The notes below the pieces were generated by a model. It saw only the letters and a list, made by a program, of their open reading frames with translations. It was not told where the DNA came from and did no database searches. A DNA stretch of 64,000 nucleotides from Aureimonas frigidaquae (GTDB lineage Bacteria; Pseudomonadota; Alphaproteobacteria; Rhizobiales; Rhizobiaceae), in the NCBI RefSeq assembly GCF_001463905.1, contig NZ_BBWR01000002.1, forward strand, positions 496,001 through 560,000. Reading direction: 5' to 3'. Positions within the stretch are counted from its first letter, which is position 1; each line of letters opens with the position of its first letter. Shown here piece by piece: positions 47,450 through 56,533 of this stretch. A program made the position numbers and the translations under genes.

Positions 47450-47581
47450 TACCCGCGGTCTATTGCCACCTTACAAAAAGGGATAAGGCCCCATTATCGG
47501 GCTTGGCTTTTGCCGTCGGTGCGACATTCTCAACATATCGTCGTCCATCATGCGGCGCGGGACCAATGGGGATTATGCCGA

Positions 47582-48991
47582 ATGCCATTCGATGAGATGC
47601 TGGTGGATAATGGCACGGTGCGCGCCCCTTACACGCGCTTCCAACGATGGTTCGAGCAGCAGGACCCGCAGGCGCTGGCCAGCAAGGCCGGCGAGGCCGA
47701 GGGCTTCTTTCGGCGCACGGGGATCACCTTCAACGTCTATGGCCAGCAGGAAGCCGCCGAACGGCTGATCCCGTTCGACCTCGTGCCGCGGATCATATCG
47801 GGCGCCGAATGGGCGCCGCTCGCGGAAGGCATCGAGCAGCGCGTGAACGCGCTCAACGCCTTCCTGCACGATATCTACCACGATCAGGAGGTCGTCCGGG
47901 CCGGGGTTGTCCCCGCCAGCCTGATCGAGCGCAATGCCGCCTACCTGCCGCAGATGGAGGGCTTCAGCCCGCCGGGTGGGGTCTACACGCACATTATCGG
48001 CGTCGATCTGGTGCGGACGGGCGAAGGCCAGTTCTACGTCCTGGAAGACAATGCCCGCACACCGTCGGGCGTGTCCTACATGATCGAGAACCGCGAAACG
48101 ATGATGCAGATGTTTCCCGAGCTCTTCGCGCAGAACCGCGTGCGCCCGGTCGAAAACTACCCGCGCCATCTGCGCCACTCCTTGTCCCGCGTGGCGCCCA
48201 GCGCCTGCGGCGGCACGCCGCGCATCGCCGTCCTGACGCCGGGCATCCACAATTCCGCCTATTACGAACATGCCTTCCTGGCCGATCAGATGGGCGTGGA
48301 ACTGGTCGAGGGATCGGACCTCAAGAAGATCGACGGCCGCATCGCCATGCGCACGACGCAGGGCTATCTGCCGATCGACGTCCTGTACCGCCGGGTCGAC
48401 GACGCCTTCCTGGACCCGCTCGCCTTCAATCCCGATTCGCTGCTGGGCGTGCCCGGCATCATGGAGGTGTACCGCAACGGCGGAATCACCATCGCCAACG
48501 CGCCGGGGACCGGCATCGCCGACGACAAGGCCATCTACTCCTACATGCCCGAGATCGTCCGCTTCTATACGGGCCGCGATGCCATACTGGAGAACGTGCC
48601 GACGCATCGGTGCGCCGAACCCGATACGCTGGCCTATGTCCTGGAAAATCTGGCCGAACTGGTGGTCAAGGAAGTTCACGGTTCCGGCGGCTACGGCATG
48701 CTCGTCGGACCGGCCGCCAGCCGCGAAGAGCGCGAGACCTTCGCCGCCAAGCTGCGCGCCAATCCGCACAATTACATCGCACAGCCGACCCTGGCGCTGT
48801 CCACCGTGCCCATCCTGGCCGAAGCCGGGTTGGCGCCCCGTCATGTGGACCTGCGGCCCTTCGTGCTCGTCAGCGACAAGGTGAAGATCATACCCGGCGG
48901 GCTCACCCGCGTGGCCTTGAAGGAAGGCTCCCTGGTCGTCAATTCGAGCCAGGGCGGCGGCACCAAGGACACCTGGGTTCTGGAGGACTGA
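47582..48991 (+). CDS. Circularly permuted ATP-grasp protein (type 2)
   Basis: A 469-residue member of the circularly permuted ATP-grasp family predicted to be a peptide or amino-acid ligase (Iyer and colleagues' ATP-grasp/alpha-E systems). Landmarks are VYGQQEAAERLIPFDLVPR, the acidic metal site FYVLEDNARTPSGVSYM (about 155-171), PDAGH-like LTPGIHNSAYYEHAFLA, and the nucleotide loop VVKEVHGSGGYGMLVGP near residue 365. The ATG at 47582 is the conserved start. A weak promoter (TTGCCG 47510, CATATC 47534) may lie upstream. The alpha-E gene starts 1 nt after its stop. Confidence 0.88.
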   Translation: MPFDEMLVDNGTVRAPYTRFQRWFEQQDPQALASKAGEAEGFFRRTGITFNVYGQQEAAERLIPFDLVPRIISGAEWAPLAEGIEQRVNALNAFLHDIYHDQEVVRAGVVPASLIERNAAYLPQMEGFSPPGGVYTHIIGVDLVRTGEGQFYVLEDNARTPSGVSYMIENRETMMQMFPELFAQNRVRPVENYPRHLRHSLSRVAPSACGGTPRIAVLTPGIHNSAYYEHAFLADQMGVELVEGSDLKKIDGRIAMRTTQGYLPIDVLYRRVDDAFLDPLAFNPDSLLGVPGIMEVYRNGGITIANAPGTGIADDKAIYSYMPEIVRFYTGRDAILENVPTHRCAEPDTLAYVLENLAELVVKEVHGSGGYGMLVGPAASREERETFAAKLRANPHNYIAQPTLALSTVPILAEAGLAPRHVDLRPFVLVSDKVKIIPGGLTRVALKEGSLVVNSSQGGGTKDTWVLED

Positions 48992-48992
48992 C

Positions 48993-49934
48993 ATGCCGCT
49001 TTTGGGACGTACTGCAAACGGGCTGTTCTGGATGCAGCGCTATATCGAGCGCGCCGAGAACACGGCCCGGCTGATGGATGCCGGGCTGCGCCTTTCCCTG
49101 ACCAACCTGTCCAGCGAGGCGGAGGAATGGAACTCCATTCTGGTCACGACCGGCGTTCTCGACGATTACAAGGCCCAGCACACGGAGTTTGACGCCGCCA
49201 CGATCACCGAGTTCATGCTGCGTGACCCGGCCAATCCGTCGAGCATCCTGAACTCCATGGCCATTGCCCGGACCAACGGGCGCATGGTCCGCACCGCCCT
49301 CACGCGGGAGACGTGGGAAGCGATCAACGAAAGCTGGATGCTGCTGCGCGACAAGCTTTCGCGCCCGGTGGACGACCTGCCGGCGCTCCTGGAACTGGTC
49401 AAGCAGCGCTGCGCCCTGATCCGCGGTTCCTTCTACGGAACGATGCTGCGCAACGAGATCTTCGATTTCTGCAATCTCGGGACTTTCCTGGAGCGGGCGG
49501 ACAATACGGCCCGCATCATGGACGTGAAATACTGGGTGCTGCTGCCGCAGCATTCCTCGGTCGGATCCTCGCTCGACAATTACCAGTGGGGCTCGATCCT
49601 GCGCTCCGTATCGGCCCTGCGCTCCTATGCCTGGGAATACGACGCGGAGTTCAAGGCCGTGGACATCATGGATTTCCTGATCCTGAACCGCCGCATGCCG
49701 CGATCGCTCGCCTATTGCTACCGGCTGATCGAGGAGAGCCTGGGCTATCTCAGCCGCGTCCACGACGGCGAGGTGGAAGCCCATGCGACCGCACGCCGGA
49801 TCGCCCAGCGCCTGGAAGAAGCCAGTGTGACGGATATCATCGATGGCGGGCTGCACGAGTTCCTCGAAGCCTTTATCGTCGACAACAACCGCCTGTCGGA
49901 CGAAATTGCCCGCGCATATCGTTTTCACAGTTGA
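48993..49934 (+). CDS. Alpha-E domain protein
   Basis: An all-helical 313-residue protein of the alpha-E family, always found with circularly permuted ATP-grasp proteins and probably working with them. The signature WMQRYIERAENTARLMDAG is at residues 14-32, and ERADNTARIMDVKYW repeats the motif near residue 168, so the protein looks like two related halves. GGAGG lies inside the end of the ATP-grasp gene. It is 114 nt from the Anbu gene. Confidence 0.9.
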   Translation: MPLLGRTANGLFWMQRYIERAENTARLMDAGLRLSLTNLSSEAEEWNSILVTTGVLDDYKAQHTEFDAATITEFMLRDPANPSSILNSMAIARTNGRMVRTALTRETWEAINESWMLLRDKLSRPVDDLPALLELVKQRCALIRGSFYGTMLRNEIFDFCNLGTFLERADNTARIMDVKYWVLLPQHSSVGSSLDNYQWGSILRSVSALRSYAWEYDAEFKAVDIMDFLILNRRMPRSLAYCYRLIEESLGYLSRVHDGEVEAHATARRIAQRLEEASVTDIIDGGLHEFLEAFIVDNNRLSDEIARAYRFHS

Positions 49935-50048
49935 AGCTCTGTGGAGACACCCTGTGGATTGCTGGAATGAGCGGCCCGCCTGGCCTATAGATCATGAGGA
50001 TGGCCTGCCGGGGCCATGCGTCCGCTTTTCCTGCGCAGGTTCAAGACC

Positions 50049-50789
50049 ATGACCTATTGCGTCGGCCTTCTTCTGAACAAGGGCCTCGTCTTCATGTCCG
50101 ACACCCGCACCAATGCGGGGGTGGACAACATTTCCACCGTGACCAAGATGAAAGTCTGGTCGCGTCCGGGCGACCGGTTCCTCTGCCTCCTGTCGGCCGG
50201 CAACCTGGCCACCACGCAAGCGACGATCTCGCTCCTGGAAGAGCGGGGGCTGCACCCGTCCCAGCGCAACCCTTCGCTCTTCGAGCAGCCGTCCATGTTC
50301 CAGACGGCGATGCTGGTGGGCGAGACTCTGAAGGAAGTCATTTCCTACACGACGCCGACGGGGCAGCAGGCCGACAGCCGCTTTGCCGGCACGTTCCTGC
50401 TCGGCGGTCAGATCAAGGGCGGTAAGCCGCGCCTGTTCATGATCTACCCGGAGGGGAACTTCATCGAGGCCGGAGAGGACAACCCCTTCTTCCAGATCGG
50501 TGAGCACAAATACGGCCGTCCGATCATCGTGCGGACCTACGATCCCAACATGTCGGTCGAGAATGCGGTCAAGCTGATGCTCGTGTCTTTCGATTCGACC
50601 ATAAAGTCCAACCTGTCCGTCGGAATGCCCATCGATCTGCAGACCTATCGCACCGATGCGCTCGAGGCGGGGTATCACCAGCGTTTCGACGAGCGGGACC
50701 CCTACTACCAGACCATTGCGAACGGATGGTCCTTCGCGCTCAAGGATGCGTTCGACAGGCTCCCCCCCTTCGTTCCGAAGGACGCTTAG
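50049..50789 (+). CDS. Anbu-type proteasome-like peptidase
   Basis: A bacterial proteasome-beta homologue of the Anbu group, 246 aa. With the start at 50049 the protein begins Met-Thr, so removal of Met exposes the Thr1 nucleophile (TYCVGLLL). Asp17 in MSDTRTNAG and Lys32 in TVTKMKVW complete the expected Thr-Asp-Lys site. FAGTFLLGGQIKGGKPRLFMIYPEGNF is the family core. An in-frame ATG at 50016 would add 11 residues in front of the Thr. It is convergent with, and overlaps by 4 bases, a DUF971 gene. Confidence 0.9.
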   Translation: MTYCVGLLLNKGLVFMSDTRTNAGVDNISTVTKMKVWSRPGDRFLCLLSAGNLATTQATISLLEERGLHPSQRNPSLFEQPSMFQTAMLVGETLKEVISYTTPTGQQADSRFAGTFLLGGQIKGGKPRLFMIYPEGNFIEAGEDNPFFQIGEHKYGRPIIVRTYDPNMSVENAVKLMLVSFDSTIKSNLSVGMPIDLQTYRTDALEAGYHQRFDERDPYYQTIANGWSFALKDAFDRLPPFVPKDA

Positions 50790-51145
50790 CGAGACAGGCC
50801 CTTGGCCGCCAGCGCCTCCAGATACGCATTCCAGACCGCCTCCTGCCGGCCGGCCAGGTCGTGGAAGTAGGACCAGGTGAAGAGGCCCGTATCGTGCCCG
50901 TCGTCGAAGACGATGCGGATTGCGTAATGGCCCACGGGCAGGACATCGCGAATCGTCACGTCGCGCTTGCCGGCGACGGTGACGCGCTGCTCGGGTGAAT
51001 GGCCCTGCACCTCCGCCGAGGGCGAACTCACCCGTAGAAGTTCGGCGGCAAATGTATTTTCCCGGCCCTCGGCGTCGATCAGCTTCAGGCTCCTGCGGTC
51101 CCGCGATACCACGATCCCCTTGGGCGGCGGTACGGTCTGGCTCAT
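50786..51145 (-). CDS. DUF971 / gamma-butyrobetaine hydroxylase N-terminal-like protein
   Basis: A 119-residue protein with the DUF971 fold: [37 protein letters not shown] and [11 protein letters not shown] are its conserved blocks. The domain also forms the zinc-binding N-terminus of gamma-butyrobetaine hydroxylase, and stand-alone forms are linked to iron-sulfur or molybdenum cofactor genes. It is divergent from moaA, 119 bases away, which fits that link. Start at the ATG at 51145. Confidence 0.85.
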   Translation of the reverse strand: MSQTVPPPKGIVVSRDRRSLKLIDAEGRENTFAAELLRVSSPSAEVQGHSPEQRVTVAGKRDVTIRDVLPVGHYAIRIVFDDGHDTGLFTWSYFHDLAGRQEAVWNAYLEALAAKGLSR

Positions 51146-51264
51146 CACTCTTTTCCCTTCCGGGCGGTCGCGCACGGACCCGCACCTTGACCCCGGCCTA
51201 CCGCGCTTCCAAATTCAGGACAAGTTCGCGACCTTTGGGAGCCTGCGTGGCGCATTTTCCGGCA

Positions 51265-52287
51265 ATGACAGATACCCCGCCCCGCCCCGGACTCGTCGAT
51301 CCGTTCGGCCGGGCGATTACCTATCTGCGCGTCTCCGTGACGGATCGCTGCGATCTGCGCTGCGTCTACTGCATGCCGGAGCATATGGAGTTCCTGCCCC
51401 GCAAAGACCTTCTGACGCTGGAAGAGATCGATCGCCTGGCCTCCGCCTTCATCGAGCGCGGCGTCAAGCGTCTGCGCCTGACGGGTGGCGAACCGCTGGT
51501 ACGCAAGAACCTGATGAGCCTTGTCCGCTCGCTGTCCCGTCACCGCGTCACCGGTGCGCTGCAGGAGTTGACCCTGACGACCAACGGCACGCAACTCGAA
51601 CGCCATGCGGCCGAACTGGCCGATTGCGGCGTGGAGCGCCTGAACATTTCTCTCGACACGCTGGATCATCACAAGTTCCGGCAGATCACGCGCTGGGGCG
51701 ACCTTTCCCGCGTCATGGCCGGCATCGACGCCGCCCAGGCGGCCGGCATCGCGGTAAAGATCAACACCGTGGCCCTGAAGAACTTCAACCAGGGTGAAAT
51801 CCCCCACATGATCCGCTGGGCGCACGGCCGTGGCATGGGGCTGACGCTCATCGAAACCATGCCGCTCGGCGAAACGGGCGAGGACCGGACCGACAGCTAC
51901 CTGCCGCTTTCGCATCTGCGCGCCAGCCTGCAGGAGCGGCACGGCATGTCCTTGCGGGAATCGACCTATCGCAGCGGCGGGCCGGCGCGGTATTTCGAGG
52001 TTGCCGAGACCGGCGGCCGGCTCGGCTTCATCACGCCCATGACGCACAATTTCTGCGAAGGGTGCAATCGCGTCCGCGTGACCTGCACCGGCACCCTGTA
52101 CCTGTGCCTCGGCCAGGAGGACAAGGCGGACCTGCGCGGCCCCCTGCGCGCATCGGAAGCCGACGACGCGCTCCACGCCGCCATTGATTCGGCCATTGCG
52201 ACCAAACCCAAGGGGCATGATTTCGTCATCGACCGCGCGACGCGGCAGCCGGCGACGTCGCGAACCATGTCGCTCACCGGCGGTTGA
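51265..52287 (+). CDS. moaA: GTP 3',8-cyclase
   Basis: A radical-SAM enzyme that starts molybdenum cofactor synthesis by converting GTP to 3',8-cyclo-GTP. The SAM cluster cysteines are in CDLRCVYC (about 31-38). The second, GTP-binding cluster is [18 protein letters not shown] near residue 270. The chain ends in the required Gly-Gly (MSLTGG). The ATG at 51265 gives 340 aa; a GTG at 51247 is possible. moaD, moaE and mobA are elsewhere in the window. Confidence 0.95.
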   Translation: MTDTPPRPGLVDPFGRAITYLRVSVTDRCDLRCVYCMPEHMEFLPRKDLLTLEEIDRLASAFIERGVKRLRLTGGEPLVRKNLMSLVRSLSRHRVTGALQELTLTTNGTQLERHAAELADCGVERLNISLDTLDHHKFRQITRWGDLSRVMAGIDAAQAAGIAVKINTVALKNFNQGEIPHMIRWAHGRGMGLTLIETMPLGETGEDRTDSYLPLSHLRASLQERHGMSLRESTYRSGGPARYFEVAETGGRLGFITPMTHNFCEGCNRVRVTCTGTLYLCLGQEDKADLRGPLRASEADDALHAAIDSAIATKPKGHDFVIDRATRQPATSRTMSLTGG

Positions 52288-52432
52288 GACCGTCGCGCAC
52301 ACCGCCGCCCCATTTTATCCGCATTGCTTGCACACTTATCCGTGTTGGAACGTGTGGGGGACTCTGCCGTTCCGCGGACAGCGCCCGCATCGGGCGGCAC
52401 ACACATTGGACCCCAGGGGAGTTCTCAGCACT

Positions 52433-52645
52433 ATGAAGAAGTCTATCAAGCCCGTCCTGGCTCTCGCAGCCGTCGTCATGATCACCGCCGGCTGCACGCA
52501 GACCGAGCGTACGGTGAGCGGCGCGGCGATCGGTGGCGTCGGCGGTGCGGCGATCGGCAATGCCGTCGGCGGTGGCACCGGTGCCCTGATCGGCGGCCTG
52601 GGCGGCGCCGGCGCAGGCGCCCTGATCGGCCGCAACACCTACTGA
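52433..52645 (+). CDS. Small glycine-zipper lipoprotein
   Basis: A 70-residue protein. The signal peptide ends in a lipobox, ITAGC, so Cys20 or thereabouts is lipidated. The mature part is almost entirely a glycine zipper (AAIGGVGGAAIGNAVGGG then GALIGGLGGAGAGALIG), which packs as membrane helices, and it ends RNTY. CAGGGGAG lies upstream of the ATG. Related proteins are common in Rhizobiales envelopes; function is not established. Confidence 0.85.
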   Translation: MKKSIKPVLALAAVVMITAGCTQTERTVSGAAIGGVGGAAIGNAVGGGTGALIGGLGGAGAGALIGRNTY

Positions 52646-52709
52646 TATGGCGGTGGCACGCGGGCCTGCCCCGCGCGCCGTGCCGTCCTGCACCTATGTC
52701 GTGCCGATC

Positions 52710-52737
52710 ATGCCGCCGCTTTCGTGGCGGCATTTTT
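52710..52737 (+). terminator. Intrinsic terminator after the lipoprotein gene
   Basis: ATGCCGCC and GGCGGCAT pair perfectly over an eight-base loop and are followed directly by TTTT. The rest of the 254-base gap before the next gene (52646-52899) shows no gene. Confidence 0.85.
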
Positions 52738-52899
52738 CGTATCTGGCTCTCGCCCTAGCCGCGATTAGATCGTAAGACTTATCAGTGGCGGCCCGTTCGG
52801 GCACTTGCGTTCCGCAAAGCCTTCCATCGGAGCCCCGTTTCCGCCCTCGGGAGGCGGCATGGGGCGGTTTTTCACGCTCGCCGCGCCCAAGGTGCATTC

Positions 52900-53823
52900 G
52901 TGTCCACCCTCCGCCCCTCCGTCGAAGGCGCCAGTGCCGGCGACAATCTGAATGCCAGCCTGTTGATGATGGGGTCGACGGCGCTCTTCGTCATCAACGA
53001 TACGCTGACCAAGATCGTGATGCAGGATCTGCCTCTGGCGCAGGTCATCGCCATGCGCGGCGTCATGGTCTGCCTTCTGCTCTTCGCCATCGCCTGGGTG
53101 CGCGGCGTCCTCCCCTCGCTCAGCGTCCTGAGCAATCCCTACGTCATCCTGCGCACGATCGCCGATGCCGTGACGACCTTCCTGTACATGCTGGCGCTGG
53201 CCAACATTCCGATCGGCAACGCCTCGGCCATCTACCAGGCCCTGCCCCTGGTCGTGACCGTCGGCGCCGCGATCTTCCTGGGCGAAAGCGTCGGGTGGCG
53301 CCGCTGGGTGGCGACCTTCATCGGCTTCATCGGGGTCATCATCATCGTGCGGCCGGGCATGGAGGGCTTCTCCATCTATTCCATCGCCGTTCTCCTGTCG
53401 GTGGTGTCCTCGGCCGCGCGTGACCTGGCGACCCGCCGCATGCCCCGCGGCCTGTCGTCCATCACCGTGGCGGCCATCACGGCGACCGCCATCACCGCGC
53501 TCGGCTGGATCGCCCTGCCCTTCGTCGGCATGGCGCCCTTCGAGCCCCTCCACGTGACCTTCATGGCGGTGGCGGCGGTGCTTCTGTCCTGCGGCTACAT
53601 CCTGATCGTCGCGGCCATGCGGCGCGGGGATGTAGGCTTCGTCGCTCCGTTCCGCTACGCGGCGCTGGTCTTCGCGGTGCTGATGGGCTTCCTCGTCTTC
53701 AATGAACTGCCCGACCTCTGGGAGGTCGTCGGCTCGATCATCGTGGTCGGCTCCGGCCTCTACACCATCTATCGCGAGCGTCGACGGCGCGTCGTCAAGC
53801 CGATCAAAGCACAGGTTCACTGA
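52900..53823 (+). CDS. DMT-superfamily (EamA) transporter
   Basis: A 307-residue membrane protein with about ten helices in two EamA repeats (about 20-150 and 165-295), for example AVLLSVVSSAARDLATRR between the halves. EamA proteins export amino acids, nucleosides or other metabolites. The start is a GTG at 52900 with AAGG about 9 nt upstream; no ATG is available before the first helix. Its stop overlaps the next transporter's ATG. Confidence 0.85.
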   Translation: MSTLRPSVEGASAGDNLNASLLMMGSTALFVINDTLTKIVMQDLPLAQVIAMRGVMVCLLLFAIAWVRGVLPSLSVLSNPYVILRTIADAVTTFLYMLALANIPIGNASAIYQALPLVVTVGAAIFLGESVGWRRWVATFIGFIGVIIIVRPGMEGFSIYSIAVLLSVVSSAARDLATRRMPRGLSSITVAAITATAITALGWIALPFVGMAPFEPLHVTFMAVAAVLLSCGYILIVAAMRRGDVGFVAPFRYAALVFAVLMGFLVFNELPDLWEVVGSIIVVGSGLYTIYRERRRRVVKPIKAQVH

Positions 53824-55022
53824 TGGATATGCGATCCGCACAGGCGCTGAAGTCCGTTCGGCAGGAACGCCCGCCCGCCCTTCTGGTTTTGGCGCTCGTG
53901 CTTGCCTCGGCCCTGTCGCCGCTCGCCATCAACATCTTCATTCCCTCCATGGCGTCGATCGCGGGCGATCTGTCGGCTTCCGCATCCACCGTGGCGCTGG
54001 GGCTTTCCCTGTACCTCGTCACGGTGGCCACGGTGCAGCTGATCGCAGGTCCCCTGTCCGATCGCTATGGCCGCCGGCCCGTCATGCTGGCGGGAATGGT
54101 GCTCTTCCTCATCGGCACGCTTATGTGCATCTATGCGGATAGCGCCGCCCTGTTCCTGGCCGGCCGCATCGTGCAGGCGGGCAGCGCCACCGGCATCGTC
54201 GTATCCCGGGCCATCGTGCGGGATCTCTTCGCCCGTGATCGTGCGGCCAGCATGATCGGCTACGTCACCATGGGGCTGGCGGTCGCCCCGCTGATCGGCC
54301 CGGCCATCGGCGGCATCATGGACAGCGCCTTCGGCTGGCAGTCCGTCTTCTGGCTGCTGGCCGCCTTCGGCGTGGTCACGCTGGCGATGATCGTGGCCAA
54401 GCTGCCGGAAACGGCGCACTCCATCGGCGCGCCGGTGCTCGTCCAGTTCGGGGCCTATCGCCTGCTCCTGCGTTCGGCCGCCTTCTGGCGCTACGCCGGC
54501 ACGGCCACGCTCATCTCTGCCGTCTTCTTCGCCTTTCTGGGCGGAGCGCCCTTCATCGCCTCGCATCGCCTTGCCATGAGCCCGGCCGGCTACGGCATCT
54601 GGTTCATGGCCTGCTCGCTCGGCTATATTCTCGGCAACTTCCTGACCGGGCGCCTTTCGTCCCGCCTCGGCATCGAACGCCTCATGCGCGCCGGCACCTG
54701 GGTCTCCTTCCTGGCGACCCTGCCGCCACTCGTCCTCTTCCTCGGTGGGCACCTGTCGGCGGCAGCGCTGTTCCTGCCCATGCTGCTGGTCGGGCTCGGC
54801 AACGGGCTCGCCGTCCCGACCTCCACCGCCGGCGGCGTTTCGGTGCGGCCCCAGGCGGCGGGCGCCGCAGCCGGGCTTCTGGGCGCGGTGCAGATCGGCG
54901 GCGGGGCGGCAGCCTCCGCCATGGCCTCCGCCCTGTCGCACTCACATGTCGCGGTGGCGGCGCTCATGGCCGTCTTCGGGATCGGCGCCGTCCTGTGCGC
55001 CCATTGGCGGCCATCGGCATGA
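53823..55022 (+). CDS. Bcr/CflA-type MFS multidrug efflux transporter
   Basis: A 399-residue, 12-helix major facilitator. The MFS motif A is GPLSDRYGRRPVMLAG between helices 2 and 3, and helix 5 holds GLAVAPLIGPAIGGIMDSAFG, typical of the Bcr/CflA drug exporters. It overlaps the DMT transporter gene at its start and mobA at its end, so all three are translationally coupled. The substrate is unknown. Confidence 0.88.
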   Translation: MDMRSAQALKSVRQERPPALLVLALVLASALSPLAINIFIPSMASIAGDLSASASTVALGLSLYLVTVATVQLIAGPLSDRYGRRPVMLAGMVLFLIGTLMCIYADSAALFLAGRIVQAGSATGIVVSRAIVRDLFARDRAASMIGYVTMGLAVAPLIGPAIGGIMDSAFGWQSVFWLLAAFGVVTLAMIVAKLPETAHSIGAPVLVQFGAYRLLLRSAAFWRYAGTATLISAVFFAFLGGAPFIASHRLAMSPAGYGIWFMACSLGYILGNFLTGRLSSRLGIERLMRAGTWVSFLATLPPLVLFLGGHLSAAALFLPMLLVGLGNGLAVPTSTAGGVSVRPQAAGAAAGLLGAVQIGGGAAASAMASALSHSHVAVAALMAVFGIGAVLCAHWRPSA

Positions 55023-55624
55023 TGATCGCCGGCCTGGTGCTCGCAGGCGGTGCCGGCACACGCATGGGCACGCCGCACCGTCTCAAGCCTCTGACGCTCC
55101 TGCACGGGCGGCCCCTCGCGGCCCATGCCGCCGGTGCGCTGGCCGGGCTCGATCCGATCCTTGTCAGCGGCCCCGCAGGCAGAGGGCTCGAAGCGCTCGG
55201 CTGGCCGGTCATCCGTGATCTGCGGGCATCGAGCCATGGGCCCCTGGCCGGGCTGGAAGCAGCCTATGCACACCTGTCCACGGCTTTTCCACAGGTAACC
55301 CACATTCTGTCCGTGCCCGGCGACACGCCCTTTCTGCCGCGCGATCTCGTCAGCGCCATGACCACGGGCACGGACGGGCGGATCGCCGTCGCGGCCAGCG
55401 GCGGCCAACTGCACCCGACGGCGGCGCTGTGGCCCATGACCGTTCTGGCCGGGTTGCGGACATGGATGGACGGCACCGAACGGCGGGCCTTGCGGGCCTT
55501 CATCGGCGCTGAGGAGTGGCGCGTCGTGGACTTCCCGGTGGCCGGGCCGATCGATCCCTTCTTCAACGTCAACACGCCGCAGGATCTTGCCGTCGCGGCC
55601 AGTGTGCCGCCACGGAACGCCTGA
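55019..55624 (+). CDS. mobA: Molybdenum cofactor guanylyltransferase
   Basis: Attaches GMP to molybdopterin to form the MGD cofactor. The nucleotide loop is LAGGAGTRMG; the usual G-x-DK that follows is replaced by TPHRLKPL, retaining a lysine. VPGDTPFLPRDLV, QLHPTAALWPM and DPFFNVNTPQDLA are MobA signatures. The ATG at 55019 overlaps the exporter stop by ATGA; an ATG at 55022 is an alternative. It is 201 aa. Confidence 0.9.
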   Translation: MMIAGLVLAGGAGTRMGTPHRLKPLTLLHGRPLAAHAAGALAGLDPILVSGPAGRGLEALGWPVIRDLRASSHGPLAGLEAAYAHLSTAFPQVTHILSVPGDTPFLPRDLVSAMTTGTDGRIAVAASGGQLHPTAALWPMTVLAGLRTWMDGTERRALRAFIGAEEWRVVDFPVAGPIDPFFNVNTPQDLAVAASVPPRNA

Positions 55625-55729
55625 GCCGAGTCGGCTTGCCATTTGGCGCAGAAACGGCACTATCGCACCATTCTGCGGCACGCTTACAAACCGTGCCGAA
55701 CCGCAGCAAAGATCATGAGGTACGACCCT

Positions 55730-56527
55730 ATGCGCCTGATCCAACGGCTCCTGGTGGCCGCCGCGGCAATCGCCGTTCTTTCCGGTCCCGCCAGCGCGCA
55801 GGACTCCGACGCGGACAAGACCTGGACCGAAGTCCGGATCGGCACGGAAGGTGCCTACCCACCCTTCAACTTCATCAACGCGGCCGGTGAGGTCGAGGGC
55901 TTCGACGTCGATATCGCCAAGGCGCTCTGCGCGCAGATGAAGGTGACCTGCACCTTCGTCACCTCCGACTGGGACGGCATCATCCCGGCTTTGCAGAACG
56001 GCCGCTTCGACGCCATCGTCGCCTCCATGTCGATCACGCCCGAGCGTTCCGAGCAGGTCCTGTTCACCAACAAATACTACAACACGCCCGGCGCCATCGC
56101 CGTGCCCAAGGACAGCGAGCTGACGGAGGCGACGCCGCAGTCCCTTGCCGGCAAGACCATCGGCGCCCAGGGCGGGACGACCCATGCTCAGGCCGCGGAA
56201 GCCTACTTCCCGGATGCGGATGTGCGGGTCTACCCGACGGCCGAGGAATACAAGCTCGACATCGAGAACGGCCGTGTCGATGCCGTGACGGACGATATCG
56301 TCGTCCTGACCGACTGGCTGAAGAGCGATGCCGGCGCCTGCTGCAAGCTCCTGACCCAGCTTCCCGTCAAGGAAGAGATCTATGGCCCCGGCCTCGGCAT
56401 CGCCTTGCGCAAGGGCAATGACAAGCTGAAGGCCATGTTCGACGAGGCCATCGTCGCCATCCGTGAGAATGGCGAATACAAGAAGGTCCAGGACAAGTAT
56501 TTCGACTTCGACGTCTACGGCGAATGA
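55730..56527 (+). CDS. Polar amino-acid ABC transporter substrate-binding protein
   Basis: A periplasmic type-II binding protein of the lysine/arginine/ornithine/histidine family. A signal peptide ends near ASAQDS (about residue 24). Ligand-site landmarks are EGAYPPFNFIN, GFDVDIAKALC, SDWDGIIPALQNGRFD, and MSITPERSEQVLFTNKYY. A near C-terminal pair of cysteines (ACC) is visible. The ATG at 55730 has GAGG 10 nt upstream; an ATG at 55715 is possible. Two permease genes follow after a strong hairpin. Confidence 0.9.
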   Translation: MRLIQRLLVAAAAIAVLSGPASAQDSDADKTWTEVRIGTEGAYPPFNFINAAGEVEGFDVDIAKALCAQMKVTCTFVTSDWDGIIPALQNGRFDAIVASMSITPERSEQVLFTNKYYNTPGAIAVPKDSELTEATPQSLAGKTIGAQGGTTHAQAAEAYFPDADVRVYPTAEEYKLDIENGRVDAVTDDIVVLTDWLKSDAGACCKLLTQLPVKEEIYGPGLGIALRKGNDKLKAMFDEAIVAIRENGEYKKVQDKYFDFDVYGE

Positions 56528-56533
56528 TCGAGC

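Noticed and set aside
55019-55624. mobA as a decayed gene because the usual G-x-DK is altered
   Set aside because: The glycine loop, a nearby lysine and all later MobA signatures are intact, and the length is normal.
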